DNA of 55,618 nucleotides from Proteobacteria bacterium ST_bin16 (GTDB lineage Bacteria; Pseudomonadota; Gammaproteobacteria; Burkholderiales; Nitrosomonadaceae): the NCBI GenBank assembly GCA_002083595.1, contig MSXT01000041.1:1-55618 (forward strand). The letters run 5' to 3'. The position numbers were made by a program, and so were the translations under genes. Of the stretch, positions 14,322 to 22,844 are shown piece after piece. Each line of letters opens with the position of its first letter. Position 1 is the first letter of the stretch. The notes under the pieces were generated by a model. It saw only the letters and a program-made list of their open reading frames with translations, was not told where the DNA came from and ran no database searches.

Positions 14322-15101
14322 TTATTCCAGTATTTCAATACGTTGACGCGTTGTTCCCCGTTCGCCCAGACGAATAACGCCGATAATCAGTGATCCGTAA
14401 AAACCCGGATGAGAAATCACGTTTGAGAATAATGCCATCATGTCATCTTTCTCAACGATAGCCTGTTTACGCTGCGCGTCGGGCAATGGCGATAGTTTTT
14501 CCGCGAATGACCAAGCGGCATCGCGCGCTTTTTCCATGCTGAAGTTGATGATGGCGGTTTCGACACTGCCGAGAAAGCGATTGAGCAATCCCAGAATAGG
14601 CCATATTTCCGCCAGTTCACTTTGCACACCACCAACCAAACCCGCCAATACTTGGTTAATTTTCTCAAAATCCCCTTTGAGGTTTTGCAATTCTCCCGGC
14701 GGTACGGTTTCCGCCGCAGCGATCCCCAGATCCAGATTGATATGCGCATTCATTCCGAGCAACAAGTGCTGTAACACAATCGGCCACCAATGTTGCGTCG
14801 CCTCAAATGCGCGTACCCAGGATTTTGTCGGTGTTTGCCCGGTCTGGTATAGATAGCATGCATGAATGTAACGGTTGGCAAAGATCACGTCGAGACGTTC
14901 CATGCGCGGACCGTCGTCAAAGTAGTTTTCTGCAATACCTTGCTTCACTTGAATCGTGACCTTACGGTATAGAGCGGCAAAGTAGCCCATGCGGGAATCA
15001 TTTTGTTTTGACCACTCAACGATGGCAGTTAGCTGCACGATCACTTCATCGATTGTAGTTGCGGGGGTCGCTATCGCGGAAGGAAAGCTGGTATCTGCCA
15101 T
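14322..15101 (-). CDS. DUF5995 family protein
   Basis: A 259-residue soluble protein of the DUF5995 family, function unknown. Signature segments are VEWSKQNDSRMGYFAALYRKVT, DDGPRMERLDVIFANRYIHA, PTKSWVRAFEATQHWWPIVLQHLLLGMNAHINLDLGIAA. The last has HxxLGMNAHINxDLxxA, a His-rich stretch conserved in the family that suggests a metal site. I choose ATG 15101 (MADTSFPS) because AGGAG lies 6 bases upstream. The frame is open further to 15263, but that extension has no ribosome binding site and looks unrelated. Confidence 0.75.
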   Translation of the reverse strand: MADTSFPSAIATPATTIDEVIVQLTAIVEWSKQNDSRMGYFAALYRKVTIQVKQGIAENYFDDGPRMERLDVIFANRYIHACYLYQTGQTPTKSWVRAFEATQHWWPIVLQHLLLGMNAHINLDLGIAAAETVPPGELQNLKGDFEKINQVLAGLVGGVQSELAEIWPILGLLNRFLGSVETAIINFSMEKARDAAWSFAEKLSPLPDAQRKQAIVEKDDMMALFSNVISHPGFYGSLIIGVIRLGERGTTRQRIEILE

Positions 15102-15405
15102 AACATCTCCTAATAAATTTATGAACTTTCGCATCATACGCAATGCTTGCCGTGATGCAAGTAACGGATGCGAATAAAGCCGGTCATTCCACATAAGCCA
15201 CGCGTCGAATCCTACGATGCGGCTTTGGCCGGATTGGTTGCCACTTACTATTCTGTTATGCAATCAACACACTATCGCAATCTTATTTTCATAAACAAAC
15301 TTGCTCTTCCGCGAGACTCTGATTGCAAGTATAATTCCGTTCACTTTTCCCCATATACCGCCAATTTTCCAGTCTTATTGGTGGCTTTTCGAGGATTGGA
15401 AAAAA

Positions 15406-16392
15406 ATGAAACCGCCTATTCGAATTGCTGTTACCGGCGCAACCGGACAGATTTGTTATAACCTGTTATATCGCATTGCAGCAGGCGAGATGCTTGGCAA
15501 AGATCAGCCAGTTATTCTGCAATTACATGACATTACCGAAGCACAACCATTGTTTGATGGTATCGTCATGGAATTATATGACTGTGCTTTTCCGTTGCTA
15601 AGCGGAATTGTCACCACGGATAATCCCGAAGTCGCATTCAATAACGCGGATATAGTTTTGCTCGTTGGCGCGCGGCCGCGCGGCGAAAATATGGAACGCA
15701 AGGATCTGCTGGCAGCCAACAGCCCCATTTTTATCCAGAATGGCAGAGCACTTAATGCCGCTGCAAAACGTGATGTCAAAGTATTGGTCGTTGGCAATCC
15801 CGCCAACACAAATGCCTACATCACAATAAAAAACGCCCCTGATCTCAATCCAAACAACTTCTCCGCGATGTTGAGACTGGATCACAATCGCGCGTTGTCG
15901 CAAGTCGCGTTAAAACTTCACGTGCCGGTATCGGATATCAAACGAATGATCGTATGGGGAAATCATTCCAATACGCAATTTCCTGATTTAAGCCATGCCA
16001 CCGTTGGAAACACTAGTGTTTCCTCTTTAATTACCAATTCTGCGTGGATAGAAAATCATTTCATCCCGGTCGTGCAGAAACGCGGCACAGCCATCATCGA
16101 AGCACGCCGCGGCAAATCCAGCGCAGCCAGTGCAGCCAATGCCATTATTAATCATATGCAGGATTGGATTTTTGGCACCCGGGAAGGGGATTGGGTATCG
16201 ATGGGTGTGCCCTCGAACGGCAGCTACGATATACCACGAGGCGTTATCTACAGTTTTCCTGTTACCTGTCAGAACGGTCAATATAAAATTGTTGAGGGAT
16301 TGGAAGTAAGTCCATCGGATCGGGAAAGAATGCAAAAAAGCTATCAGGAGCTCGTCGCCGAGCAAGAAGCGATCAAGCATTTACTGTCTTAA
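15406..16392 (+). CDS. mdh: Malate dehydrogenase
   Basis: NAD-dependent malate dehydrogenase of the TCA cycle, 328 residues. The Rossmann motif is VTGATGQICYNLLYRIAAGEM (TGAxGxI). Substrate-binding arginines are in RPRGENMERKDLL, GNPANTNAYI is present, and the catalytic pair is in LDHNRALSQVA and VWGNHSNTQFPD (His). This is the cytosolic-type MDH common in proteobacteria. The frame is open upstream to 15301, but MKPPIRIAVTG at 15406 fits family length and has GAGG upstream. Confidence 0.95.
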   Translation: MKPPIRIAVTGATGQICYNLLYRIAAGEMLGKDQPVILQLHDITEAQPLFDGIVMELYDCAFPLLSGIVTTDNPEVAFNNADIVLLVGARPRGENMERKDLLAANSPIFIQNGRALNAAAKRDVKVLVVGNPANTNAYITIKNAPDLNPNNFSAMLRLDHNRALSQVALKLHVPVSDIKRMIVWGNHSNTQFPDLSHATVGNTSVSSLITNSAWIENHFIPVVQKRGTAIIEARRGKSSAASAANAIINHMQDWIFGTREGDWVSMGVPSNGSYDIPRGVIYSFPVTCQNGQYKIVEGLEVSPSDRERMQKSYQELVAEQEAIKHLLS

Positions 16393-16440
16393 ACCGCGGC
16401 ACTACTCTACAAAAAATTGTAACTCGCTTTGTTCAGTGCT

Positions 16441-17712
16441 TTAGCGCGGCCCGATGCTAGCGGCTTCGCGAACGGCAATCAATATTCCCGCATCCAAATG
16501 ACCATCCGCAATACGTTGCGTCTTCTGCTGAAAAAGACTGATTGCCTTGCGGGTGGCTGAACCTAATATGCCATCGGCTTCTCCGGCATCAATTCCCAGC
16601 GTGGTTAAATCCATTTGAAGCTGACGTACCTGTTCCCGGGATATTTTTGCCGAATCCACCGGTGGCGCACGGAATAAAGGAGCCGCACCTGCGATGCGAT
16701 CCGCCAGATGCCCAACGGATAACGCATAAAATTCGGAACGGTTCCAACGCATGATGATATAAAAATTCTTGGTGACCAAGAATGCAGGGCCTTGATAACC
16801 CGAAGGAATGATTAATGCTGTTTTTTGTGCTGCCGGTGCCAATGGCGCTCCCGAAGTCGTCGTAACCCCTAATTTTGTCCACTCTTCAAAACTCAGCATC
16901 TGATCCCGCCCAGCAAGCGAGTAATCAAAGGATCGCGGTAAAAGCACTTCTTGCCCCCAATTTAAACCAGGAACCCACCCTAACTGCTGCAAAAAATTGG
17001 CCGCGGATCCCATCGCATCCGGAATACTGCCCCATAGATCGCGCCGTCCGTCTCCATCGATATCCTTGGCATAGCGCAAAAAAGTCGATGGCATGAATTG
17101 CATATGTCCCATCGCGCCCGCCCAGGAACCGATCATGCGCTCTGCGGTTATATCGCCCGCTTCCACAATCCGCATGGCGTTGAGCAGTTCTTGCGTAAAA
17201 AAGGTGCTCCGGCGCGTGTCACAGGCCAGCGTTGCCAGTGAATCGAGCACAGACCAGTCGCCAAAATGACCGCCATAGCTGGTTTCCAGTCCCCAGAAGG
17301 AAATTAGGAATTGTGCCGGAATACCGCTTTCCCGTTGAATCTGATTCAGCAAAACATGATGCTTGGCATACAAATCCCGGCCACGCTGTACGCGCTCTTC
17401 GTTGATCCGGGTCGTGAAATAATTTGCAAATGTTTGCGTGAATTCGGGTTGACGCCGATCCAGCTCAATAATACGTGGCAGCCGTTTGACTTTACTCAGC
17501 ACTTGATTGACTGTGTTATCGGAAATACCTTCCAGGCGCGCTTGCGATTTCATTCGGACAATACATTCGCCAAAACCGCTGTCATCGGCATAGACCGGCT
17601 GTGCGCACGTTAACATTATGAATGCCGCACCCCATCCTGTTTTCCGCCAGCTGCGCTTTTGCACGAAACGAAATAGATTGTTCAAGTGATGAGGAATGGC
17701 CGCTGATATCAT
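16441..17712 (-). CDS. MltB-type lytic murein transglycosylase with C-terminal PG-binding domain
   Basis: Cleaves the glycan strands of peptidoglycan to 1,6-anhydro-muropeptides in the periplasm. A signal peptide runs to about residue 42 (QPVYA). The SLT_2 catalytic domain has the glutamate E143 in SFWGLETSYGG, then SWAGAMGHMQFMPSTFLRYAKDIDGDGRRDLWGS and SAANFLQQLGW. A peptidoglycan-binding_1 domain lies at about 355-415 (LQMDLTTLGIDAGEADGILGSATRKAISLFQQ). At 423 residues this is the long form with a binding domain, unlike MltB itself. No lipobox, so probably soluble. Adjacent to fur (1-base gap). Confidence 0.9.
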   Translation of the reverse strand: MISAAIPHHLNNLFRFVQKRSWRKTGWGAAFIMLTCAQPVYADDSGFGECIVRMKSQARLEGISDNTVNQVLSKVKRLPRIIELDRRQPEFTQTFANYFTTRINEERVQRGRDLYAKHHVLLNQIQRESGIPAQFLISFWGLETSYGGHFGDWSVLDSLATLACDTRRSTFFTQELLNAMRIVEAGDITAERMIGSWAGAMGHMQFMPSTFLRYAKDIDGDGRRDLWGSIPDAMGSAANFLQQLGWVPGLNWGQEVLLPRSFDYSLAGRDQMLSFEEWTKLGVTTTSGAPLAPAAQKTALIIPSGYQGPAFLVTKNFYIIMRWNRSEFYALSVGHLADRIAGAAPLFRAPPVDSAKISREQVRQLQMDLTTLGIDAGEADGILGSATRKAISLFQQKTQRIADGHLDAGILIAVREAASIGPR

Positions 17713-17713
17713 A

Positions 17714-18154
17714 TTATTTTCGGTGCGGACAGTTCTGCTTCGTACAATCCGCGTAAAGTGACAACGAGTGCTCTTGCAGCGTAAAACCGCGTTCTTTCGC
17801 TATGGCTATCTGCCGCTTCTCAATATCAGCATCGTAGAATTCTTCTACGCGGCCACATTGCAGACATACCAAGTGATCATGATGGCCATCTCCTTTCAGC
17901 TCAAACACGGCTTTACCGCTTTCAAAGTGATGCCGCTCCAATAATCCGGCTTGCTCAAATTGTGTCAAAACGCGATAGACAGTAGCCAACCCAATATCTT
18001 CACCTTCGCTGATCAGCTCTTTATAAACATCTTCCGCCGACAGATGACGCACACTGCTTTGCTCAAATAAATTTAATATTTTAAGTCTGGGCAGTGTTGT
18101 TTTAAGACCAATATTTTTGAGATCAATACTTTTCAGATCGTCGAAGTTACCCAT
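17714..18154 (-). CDS. fur: Ferric uptake regulator Fur
   Basis: A 146-residue iron-responsive repressor. The winged-helix region has LPRLKILNLFEQ and GLATVYRVLTQFEQAGLLERH. Metal-binding and dimer motifs are GHHDHLVCLQCGRVEEF and CTKQNCPH, giving the two CxxC-type zinc sites expected of Fur. Divergent from bamE with an intergenic region of about 75 bases, an arrangement common in beta- and gammaproteobacteria. The N-terminus has a small repeat (LKSIDLKNIGLK) not typical of the family, and the start could be a few codons later. Confidence 0.93.
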   Translation of the reverse strand: MGNFDDLKSIDLKNIGLKTTLPRLKILNLFEQSSVRHLSAEDVYKELISEGEDIGLATVYRVLTQFEQAGLLERHHFESGKAVFELKGDGHHDHLVCLQCGRVEEFYDADIEKRQIAIAKERGFTLQEHSLSLYADCTKQNCPHRK

Positions 18155-18213
18155 GGTTATCTCTGCCTGGAAAATTATTTACTGTATCATATGCTGTGTT
18201 CACTTTGGAAACA

Positions 18214-18219
18214 TATAAT
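18214..18219 (+). promoter_or_regulatory. Candidate -10 box for bamE
   Basis: A perfect TATAAT, with no good -35 match 16-18 bases upstream. It lies only 9 bases before the preferred bamE ATG, so the mRNA would be leaderless or nearly so if this box is used. Confidence 0.3.
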
Positions 18220-18228
18220 ATCAACAAA

Positions 18229-18675
18229 ATGGTTGCAAAATTTTCCGTATTGATCGCTTTCTTGCTGCTAACAGGATGTTCATTGCTTCCTCATGTTCTC
18301 TATAAAATCGATGTACAGCAAGGCAATGTTGTGACAGAAGAAATGCTGGAAAAACTAAAACCCGGCATGACCAAATCCCAAGTGCTTTTTGTTTTAGGCT
18401 CCCCGCTCATCATGGATGCTTTCCGCGACAATCGCTGGGATTATGTTTATCTTTTTCGTAAGCATGGTGATCTCGTTGAACAAAAACGGGTAACTCTTTT
18501 CTTTGCGGATGATAACTTATCCAGTATTGAAAATTACTTAGCGAGTTCTCCAGATCCCATAAAACCCAAACCGGCTCAAGCAAAAACAGAGCAAAAAGCC
18601 GGGCAAAAAGAAATGGTACCCGACGACGATGACGATCTCTGTAACGTACCCAGCACAGTCTCTATAAAACCTTAA
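18229..18675 (+). CDS. bamE: Outer membrane assembly lipoprotein BamE
   Basis: BamE (SmpA/OmlA) is a lipoprotein of the BAM complex that inserts beta-barrel proteins. The sequence has a signal peptide with lipobox LTGC (Cys 17 from ATG 18229), then the conserved YKIDVQQGNVVTEEMLEKLKPGMTKSQVLFVLGSPLIMDAF and WDYVYLF segments. A Lys/Gln/Pro-rich tail ends in a run of acidic residues. I use ATG 18229. A GTG at 18196 would add 11 residues and lies upstream of a TATAAT. No clear ribosome binding site. Divergent from fur. Confidence 0.9.
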   Translation: MVAKFSVLIAFLLLTGCSLLPHVLYKIDVQQGNVVTEEMLEKLKPGMTKSQVLFVLGSPLIMDAFRDNRWDYVYLFRKHGDLVEQKRVTLFFADDNLSSIENYLASSPDPIKPKPAQAKTEQKAGQKEMVPDDDDDLCNVPSTVSIKP

Positions 18676-18695
18676 TTATCAAACTATCGCAAAAA

Positions 18696-19502
18696 ATGAT
18701 TACGCAAAAAATCGCTATTGCCGGAAGCTCCGGCCGCATGGGCCGCACTTTGCTGGAAGCCGTGACACAAGCGCCCGATATGCAGCTTGCAGCGGCATTG
18801 GAAAGAATTGACAGCCCTTATTTAAATAAGGATGCCGGCGAGTTAATCGGCGCGCATTGCGGCGTCTCTATTGTCAGCGATTATGCGCAAGCCCTAAGAA
18901 GCTGCCATCATTTAATCGATTTTACGCGCCCCCAAGGTACTCTTGCCCATCTCTCCGTGTGCCGGGAAGCGGGTGTAAAAATGGTGATCGGCACCACCGG
19001 CTTCTCTCCGGAAGAAAAAGCTTTACTGCAACAAGCCGCTCAAGATATCGCCATCGTATTTGCCCCCAACATGAGTGTCGGTGTGAACGTTACTTTCAAA
19101 TTATTGGAAATCGCCGCGAAAGTGCTCAATGAAGGCTACGATATTGAAATCGTCGAAGCGCATCACCGCCATAAAGTGGATGCGCCATCCGGCACCGCGT
19201 TACGCATGGGTGAAGTCATCGCCGATGCATTGAAAAGAGACTTAGGTAAGGTAGCAGTGTATGGCCGGGAAGGCGTAACCGGCGAAAGAAAACCGGAGAC
19301 CATCGGATTTGCCACTATTCGTGCCGGCGATATTGTCGGAGATCATACCGCTATGTTTGCCGGTATCGGTGAACGCGTGGAAATTTCCCATAAAGCCAGC
19401 AGTCGGATGACTTTTGCCATGGGCGCATTGCGCGCCGTGCGCTTTCTTGCCGATAAGCCCAATGGTTTGTATGATATGCAGGATGTACTGGGTTTGCGTT
19501 AA
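18696..19502 (+). CDS. dapB: 4-hydroxy-tetrahydrodipicolinate reductase DapB
   Basis: Reduces 4-hydroxy-tetrahydrodipicolinate to tetrahydrodipicolinate, the substrate of DapD. The nucleotide-binding motif is IAGSSGRMGRTLLEA at residues 7-21. The active-site motif is EIVEAHHRHKVDAPSGTALRMGE with the paired histidines and lysine of the family, and the C-terminal region includes SHKASSRMTFAMGALRA. Length 268 is typical. It starts 20 bases after bamE and is followed 20 bases later by apaH, so bamE-dapB-apaH may be one transcript. Confidence 0.96.
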   Translation: MITQKIAIAGSSGRMGRTLLEAVTQAPDMQLAAALERIDSPYLNKDAGELIGAHCGVSIVSDYAQALRSCHHLIDFTRPQGTLAHLSVCREAGVKMVIGTTGFSPEEKALLQQAAQDIAIVFAPNMSVGVNVTFKLLEIAAKVLNEGYDIEIVEAHHRHKVDAPSGTALRMGEVIADALKRDLGKVAVYGREGVTGERKPETIGFATIRAGDIVGDHTAMFAGIGERVEISHKASSRMTFAMGALRAVRFLADKPNGLYDMQDVLGLR

Positions 19503-19522
19503 CATTCTTTACCGCTATTTTC

Positions 19523-20326
19523 ATGGCAACGTATGCGATCGGTGATTTACAAGGCTGCTTCACTGAATTTCAGCTACTGCTCGAAGTTATTCGCTTTGAT
19601 CCCGCCCAGGATCAACTTTGGCTGGTAGGCGATATCGTTAATCGCGGCCCGGATTCACTGCCATTGTTGCGTTGTATCAAACAGGCCGGCGCTGCGGTAC
19701 GCATGGTTCTCGGCAATCATGATCTGCATTTGCTCATGGTTGCGGCGGGAATGGCCAGAAAACACCCCAGCGACACGATTCAACCAATTCTCGACGCACC
19801 TGACCGTGATGAGCTGTTGCATTGGTTGCGACAGCAAAAATTATTTCACGTCGAAGGCCAATACGCCATGGTGCATGCCGGATTATTGCCGTCGTGGTCT
19901 ATTGCACAAGCCGGACAACTTGCTCGTGAAGTTGAAACTGCGTTACGTCACGACGATCACCATGAGCTATTCGCACGGATGTACGGCAACGAGCCCAATT
20001 ACTGGCAAGACGATTGGACTGGTTATATCCGGCTTCGGGTCATCATCAATGCAATGACACGCATGCGCGTATGCACGCCAGACGGGCGGATGAATTTCGC
20101 TTTTAAAGGTAATCTGCAATCCATTCCGGACGGCTATATGCCATGGTTCAACGTACCACACCGGATCAGTCAGAACACCACTATCGTTTGCGGCCATTGG
20201 TCCGGATTAGGATTGCACATTACGGATCATTTAATCGCGTTGGATAGCGGTTGCGTATGGGGAGGTCAATTGTCCGCTATCCGATTGGAAGACCGGAAAG
20301 TTTTTCAGATTCCTTGTGCGCAATAG
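19523..20326 (+). CDS. apaH: Symmetrical bis(5'-nucleosyl)-tetraphosphatase ApaH
   Basis: Hydrolyses Ap4A to two ADP. A metallophosphatase of 267 residues with the signature metal motifs YAIGDLQGC (GD), VGDIVNRGPDS (GDxxxRG), LGNHDLHLL (GNHD) and GHWSGLG near the C-terminus. Follows dapB closely. The last 50 bases overlap the 3' end of the convergent acyltransferase gene at 20277. Confidence 0.95.
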   Translation: MATYAIGDLQGCFTEFQLLLEVIRFDPAQDQLWLVGDIVNRGPDSLPLLRCIKQAGAAVRMVLGNHDLHLLMVAAGMARKHPSDTIQPILDAPDRDELLHWLRQQKLFHVEGQYAMVHAGLLPSWSIAQAGQLAREVETALRHDDHHELFARMYGNEPNYWQDDWTGYIRLRVIINAMTRMRVCTPDGRMNFAFKGNLQSIPDGYMPWFNVPHRISQNTTIVCGHWSGLGLHITDHLIALDSGCVWGGQLSAIRLEDRKVFQIPCAQ

Positions 20327-21071
20327 GCAGCGATAAAGCATTCGCAACCGCTTGTTCAGACAAACGCGCCAATTCCCGCCGGTTTTTCATGCCGCAGGGA
20401 ATCGGCGAATCAAATGTCAGCTCTACATCTATACTTGTAAGACTCAGAATTTTTTGCAACGACAAAATCAATGAGGGATCGATATAAGCGGCTTCCTTGC
20501 AAATACCGCCGAAGCTATTGCGATAGCCAATTGCAACCGGATACAGCATGGCATCCGCAGTGACAGCCGCTTGCAGCAATGAGGCATGAAAATGGTTGAT
20601 CTGTGTGCCATCCGTTGTAGTGCCTTCAGGAAATATCGTTACTCGCTCTCCCTTATCCAGCACATCACTGATTTGTTGATTGATACGCAGCGTATCGCTC
20701 CGTTTTGCACGTTCGATAAACAGTGTACCGGCATTCCGGCTTAGCAAGCCTAAGACAGGCCAGCGGCTAATTTCGGCTTTGGCGACAAAACGAGTCGGGC
20801 ATGCCGCCATCAAAACACAAACATCCAGCCAGGATACGTGATTAGCTGCTAACAATACCCTCGGCATATCCGCCGTAGGTAATCTACCGTGGCAATGCAA
20901 CCGGATCGCAAGAGTGGACAATAATCCAGTCGCCCAGCGTTGCATCATAGTACGCTGAATCGATAAAGGAAAATAGGGATAAACAATCGATTGCAATAAG
21001 CCTGAAATAACGTGCAGTAGTAAATGAGTCAGGCGGATGATACGCAATAGCAGTGGTGTATTTTTTTGCAT
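20277..21071 (-). CDS. 1-acylglycerol-3-phosphate acyltransferase (PlsC family)
   Basis: An inner-membrane acyltransferase that adds the second acyl chain in phosphatidic acid synthesis, or a related lysophospholipid acyltransferase. The catalytic HX4D motif is NHVSWLD (77-83). GTLFIERAKR and FPEGTTTDG (148-155) complete motifs II and III, and an N-terminal hydrophobic segment (about 10-35) is the membrane anchor. I choose ATG 21071, giving 264 residues. The frame extends to a TTG at 21137, but those residues are not family-like. Its 3' end overlaps apaH by 50 bases. Confidence 0.88.
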   Translation of the reverse strand: MQKNTPLLLRIIRLTHLLLHVISGLLQSIVYPYFPLSIQRTMMQRWATGLLSTLAIRLHCHGRLPTADMPRVLLAANHVSWLDVCVLMAACPTRFVAKAEISRWPVLGLLSRNAGTLFIERAKRSDTLRINQQISDVLDKGERVTIFPEGTTTDGTQINHFHASLLQAAVTADAMLYPVAIGYRNSFGGICKEAAYIDPSLILSLQKILSLTSIDVELTFDSPIPCGMKNRRELARLSEQAVANALSLPIAHKESEKLSGLPIG

Positions 21072-21151
21072 GCAGAGAGTGTGCAGAGGAACTGCCTTGA
21101 TAATGGTTGCTGCAACTACTCTACCATTATTTTGCAAAAAAACTCAGAGGA

Positions 21152-21188
21152 CTGTAATACACGCAAGATTTTTTTGCGTGTATTACAG
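21152..21188. repeat. Perfect 15-bp inverted repeat
   Basis: CTGTAATACACGCAA (21152-21166) and its exact complement (21174-21188) around a 7-base loop. It lies between the PII-like gene and plsC, both on the minus strand. Neither strand has a T-run directly after the stem (on the minus strand a T7 run begins about 10 bases later). It may be a weak terminator, an mRNA-stabilising hairpin or an operator. Confidence 0.8.
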
Positions 21189-21225
21189 AAACTAAACAGT
21201 GAATCTATACAAAAAACATCAACAA

Positions 21226-21543
21226 CTAATAAGAAACAGCCGGTCCTTCAAGCCACAGGCAATCCGAAATCAGACACATGCCACCCAAGCTTTTCAGCAC
21301 AGGTCTCAATTCACTGGCAATCTTTTGTGCTTGCTCGTCTTTACAGGCAAGAACAACCATCACGTTCTCCTGTTCCATCAAAACATCGCCAGGATCGCGT
21401 ACACCACGTGATCCGAGCCCACCAGCCTGTTTAAGAACAGTGTAACCGCGCACTGAGCATTTTTCTAACAATTCAGTCAATTGTTCAAGTTGTTCAATAC
21501 CAACAACAATCTCGAATCGTTTCATTGCGATTGAATTATTCAT
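21226..21543 (-). CDS. PII-like protein, probable SbtB partner of SbtA
   Basis: A 105-residue ferredoxin-fold protein of the PII-like superfamily: MKRFEIVVGIEQLEQLTELLEKCSVRGYTVLKQAGGLGSRG, then a shortened T-loop region (VRDPGDVLMEQENVMVVLACKDEQAQKIASELRPVLKSLGG). Cyanobacterial SbtB binds adenyl nucleotides and controls SbtA. Here the gene follows sbtA by 48 bases on the same strand, which supports the same role. It lacks the full PII T-loop with its uridylylated tyrosine. GGGA lies about 7 bases before the ATG. A start at M7 is also possible. Confidence 0.85.
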   Translation of the reverse strand: MNNSIAMKRFEIVVGIEQLEQLTELLEKCSVRGYTVLKQAGGLGSRGVRDPGDVLMEQENVMVVLACKDEQAQKIASELRPVLKSLGGMCLISDCLWLEGPAVSY

Positions 21544-21591
21544 ATTTTTTCCCGAAAAGTCAGATAATTATTAAATAAACGGCAATAGCTT

Positions 21592-22548
21592 TTAGACTGC
21601 AATGCCATGGAACCAATGCGACATTTCCCAGTAAATCGGTACACCGATAAAGATGTTAAAGGGGAAGGTCACGCCCAAAGAAGCGCCAATCGACAACGCA
21701 GGATCGGCATCCGGTACGGCAATACGCATCGCTGCAGGAGCGGCGATATAAGAGCAACTGGCATACAGCACGGCCAGCAACATCGTACCACCTTCTGACA
21801 AACCGAATATCCAACCCAAATAAGCGCCAAACATTCCAGCTGTTAATGGAAACAGAATACCAAATGCTATAATAAAAACTCCTTTGTCCATCACCGCTTT
21901 CAGCCGTGCTGCTGCGAGCAGGCCCATTTCAAGCAGGAAGAATGCCAAAACGCCCATAAATAAGTCCATGAACATTTTATCCAACGGTGATACCAGTTTA
22001 ACTATACCTGCGTAGTAACCGATCAGCACACCGACTATCAAAAGGTAAAGACTGGTACCGGTCAAAATTTCGTGCATCAGCTTGCCCCATTGGGTTTTTT
22101 CACCGCCAGCACCCGCACGCGCCAAGACTGTACCGGTTACCAATGCAGGAATCTCCATCAGCGCCATAATGAGAACCATATAACCTTCGGAAGGCTCGTC
22201 TTTCGCAGCCAGGAAAGCCACACCCACGGCAAAAGTCACCGCACTCACCGAACCATAGTGAGCAGAGATAGAACCCGCATCGGCCTGAGTGAATTTACCG
22301 ACGAATCTCAAAATCGGATATGCGGTTAAAGGAATCAGCGCAGCTAAGACAACCATAGAAGCAGCAATTGGCAGTACTTCCATGATCTCGTACTTGGCCA
22401 TCGATACTCCGCCTTTAAAGCCGATAGCGATCAACAGAAAGAGACTTAAGCTCTTATACAGCGCTTCGGGGATTTTCAAGTCAGATTTAATGACACCTGC
22501 CAAGACCCCCGCAACAAAAAAGAAAACTACCGGTTGTATAGTAGTCAT
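21592..22548 (-). CDS. sbtA: Sodium-dependent bicarbonate transporter SbtA
   Basis: A 318-residue integral membrane protein of the SbtA family, which imports bicarbonate with Na+. The sequence is mostly hydrophobic helices, with the family segments FVAGVLAGVIKSDLKIPEALYKSLSLFLLIAIGFKGG near the N-terminus, ISAHYGSVSAVTFAVG in the middle and ASCSYIAAPAAMRIAVPDADPALSIGASLGVTFPFN at the end. In an autotroph it would supply inorganic carbon for RubisCO. It is first of a two-gene operon with the PII-like regulator, and the next upstream gene on the same strand is a sensor kinase 296 bases away. Confidence 0.93.
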   Translation of the reverse strand: MTTIQPVVFFFVAGVLAGVIKSDLKIPEALYKSLSLFLLIAIGFKGGVSMAKYEIMEVLPIAASMVVLAALIPLTAYPILRFVGKFTQADAGSISAHYGSVSAVTFAVGVAFLAAKDEPSEGYMVLIMALMEIPALVTGTVLARAGAGGEKTQWGKLMHEILTGTSLYLLIVGVLIGYYAGIVKLVSPLDKMFMDLFMGVLAFFLLEMGLLAAARLKAVMDKGVFIIAFGILFPLTAGMFGAYLGWIFGLSEGGTMLLAVLYASCSYIAAPAAMRIAVPDADPALSIGASLGVTFPFNIFIGVPIYWEMSHWFHGIAV

Positions 22549-22844
22549 TCAACACTCCCTATTTATTAGTTATATAGTTTATAAAAATCTTTAACAAACA
22601 GCATCTAAGAAGACGCCGCAGATTAAAACGCAATAAAAATTCCAGGAAACCGTGAGGTTTCTTGGGGAAATCCATTTCGTTAAAACCGAGATTTTACAAA
22701 AAGTAAGAATCTAGGAAATCTGTGACACAAGTAGCGCACGTCTTAGATCTGGAAACCCGTGAGTGAATTGCCTTTCACACGGAAACGTTAACACAGGAAA
22801 TGTGAAGAAATCGTGAAGATAAAGAAATGCTATTTACTAAATAA
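22549..22844. other. Leader region upstream of sbtA
   Basis: 296 bases without a gene between the sensor kinase gene end and sbtA, both minus strand. It contains an imperfect hairpin CCAGGAAACC-GTGA-GGTTTCTTGG (22642-22665), not followed by T residues, and probably the sbtA promoter. No known regulator site recognised. Confidence 0.4.

Noticed and set aside
22549..22844. Riboswitch upstream of sbtA
   Set aside because: Only one short imperfect hairpin, with no conserved riboswitch core recognised.
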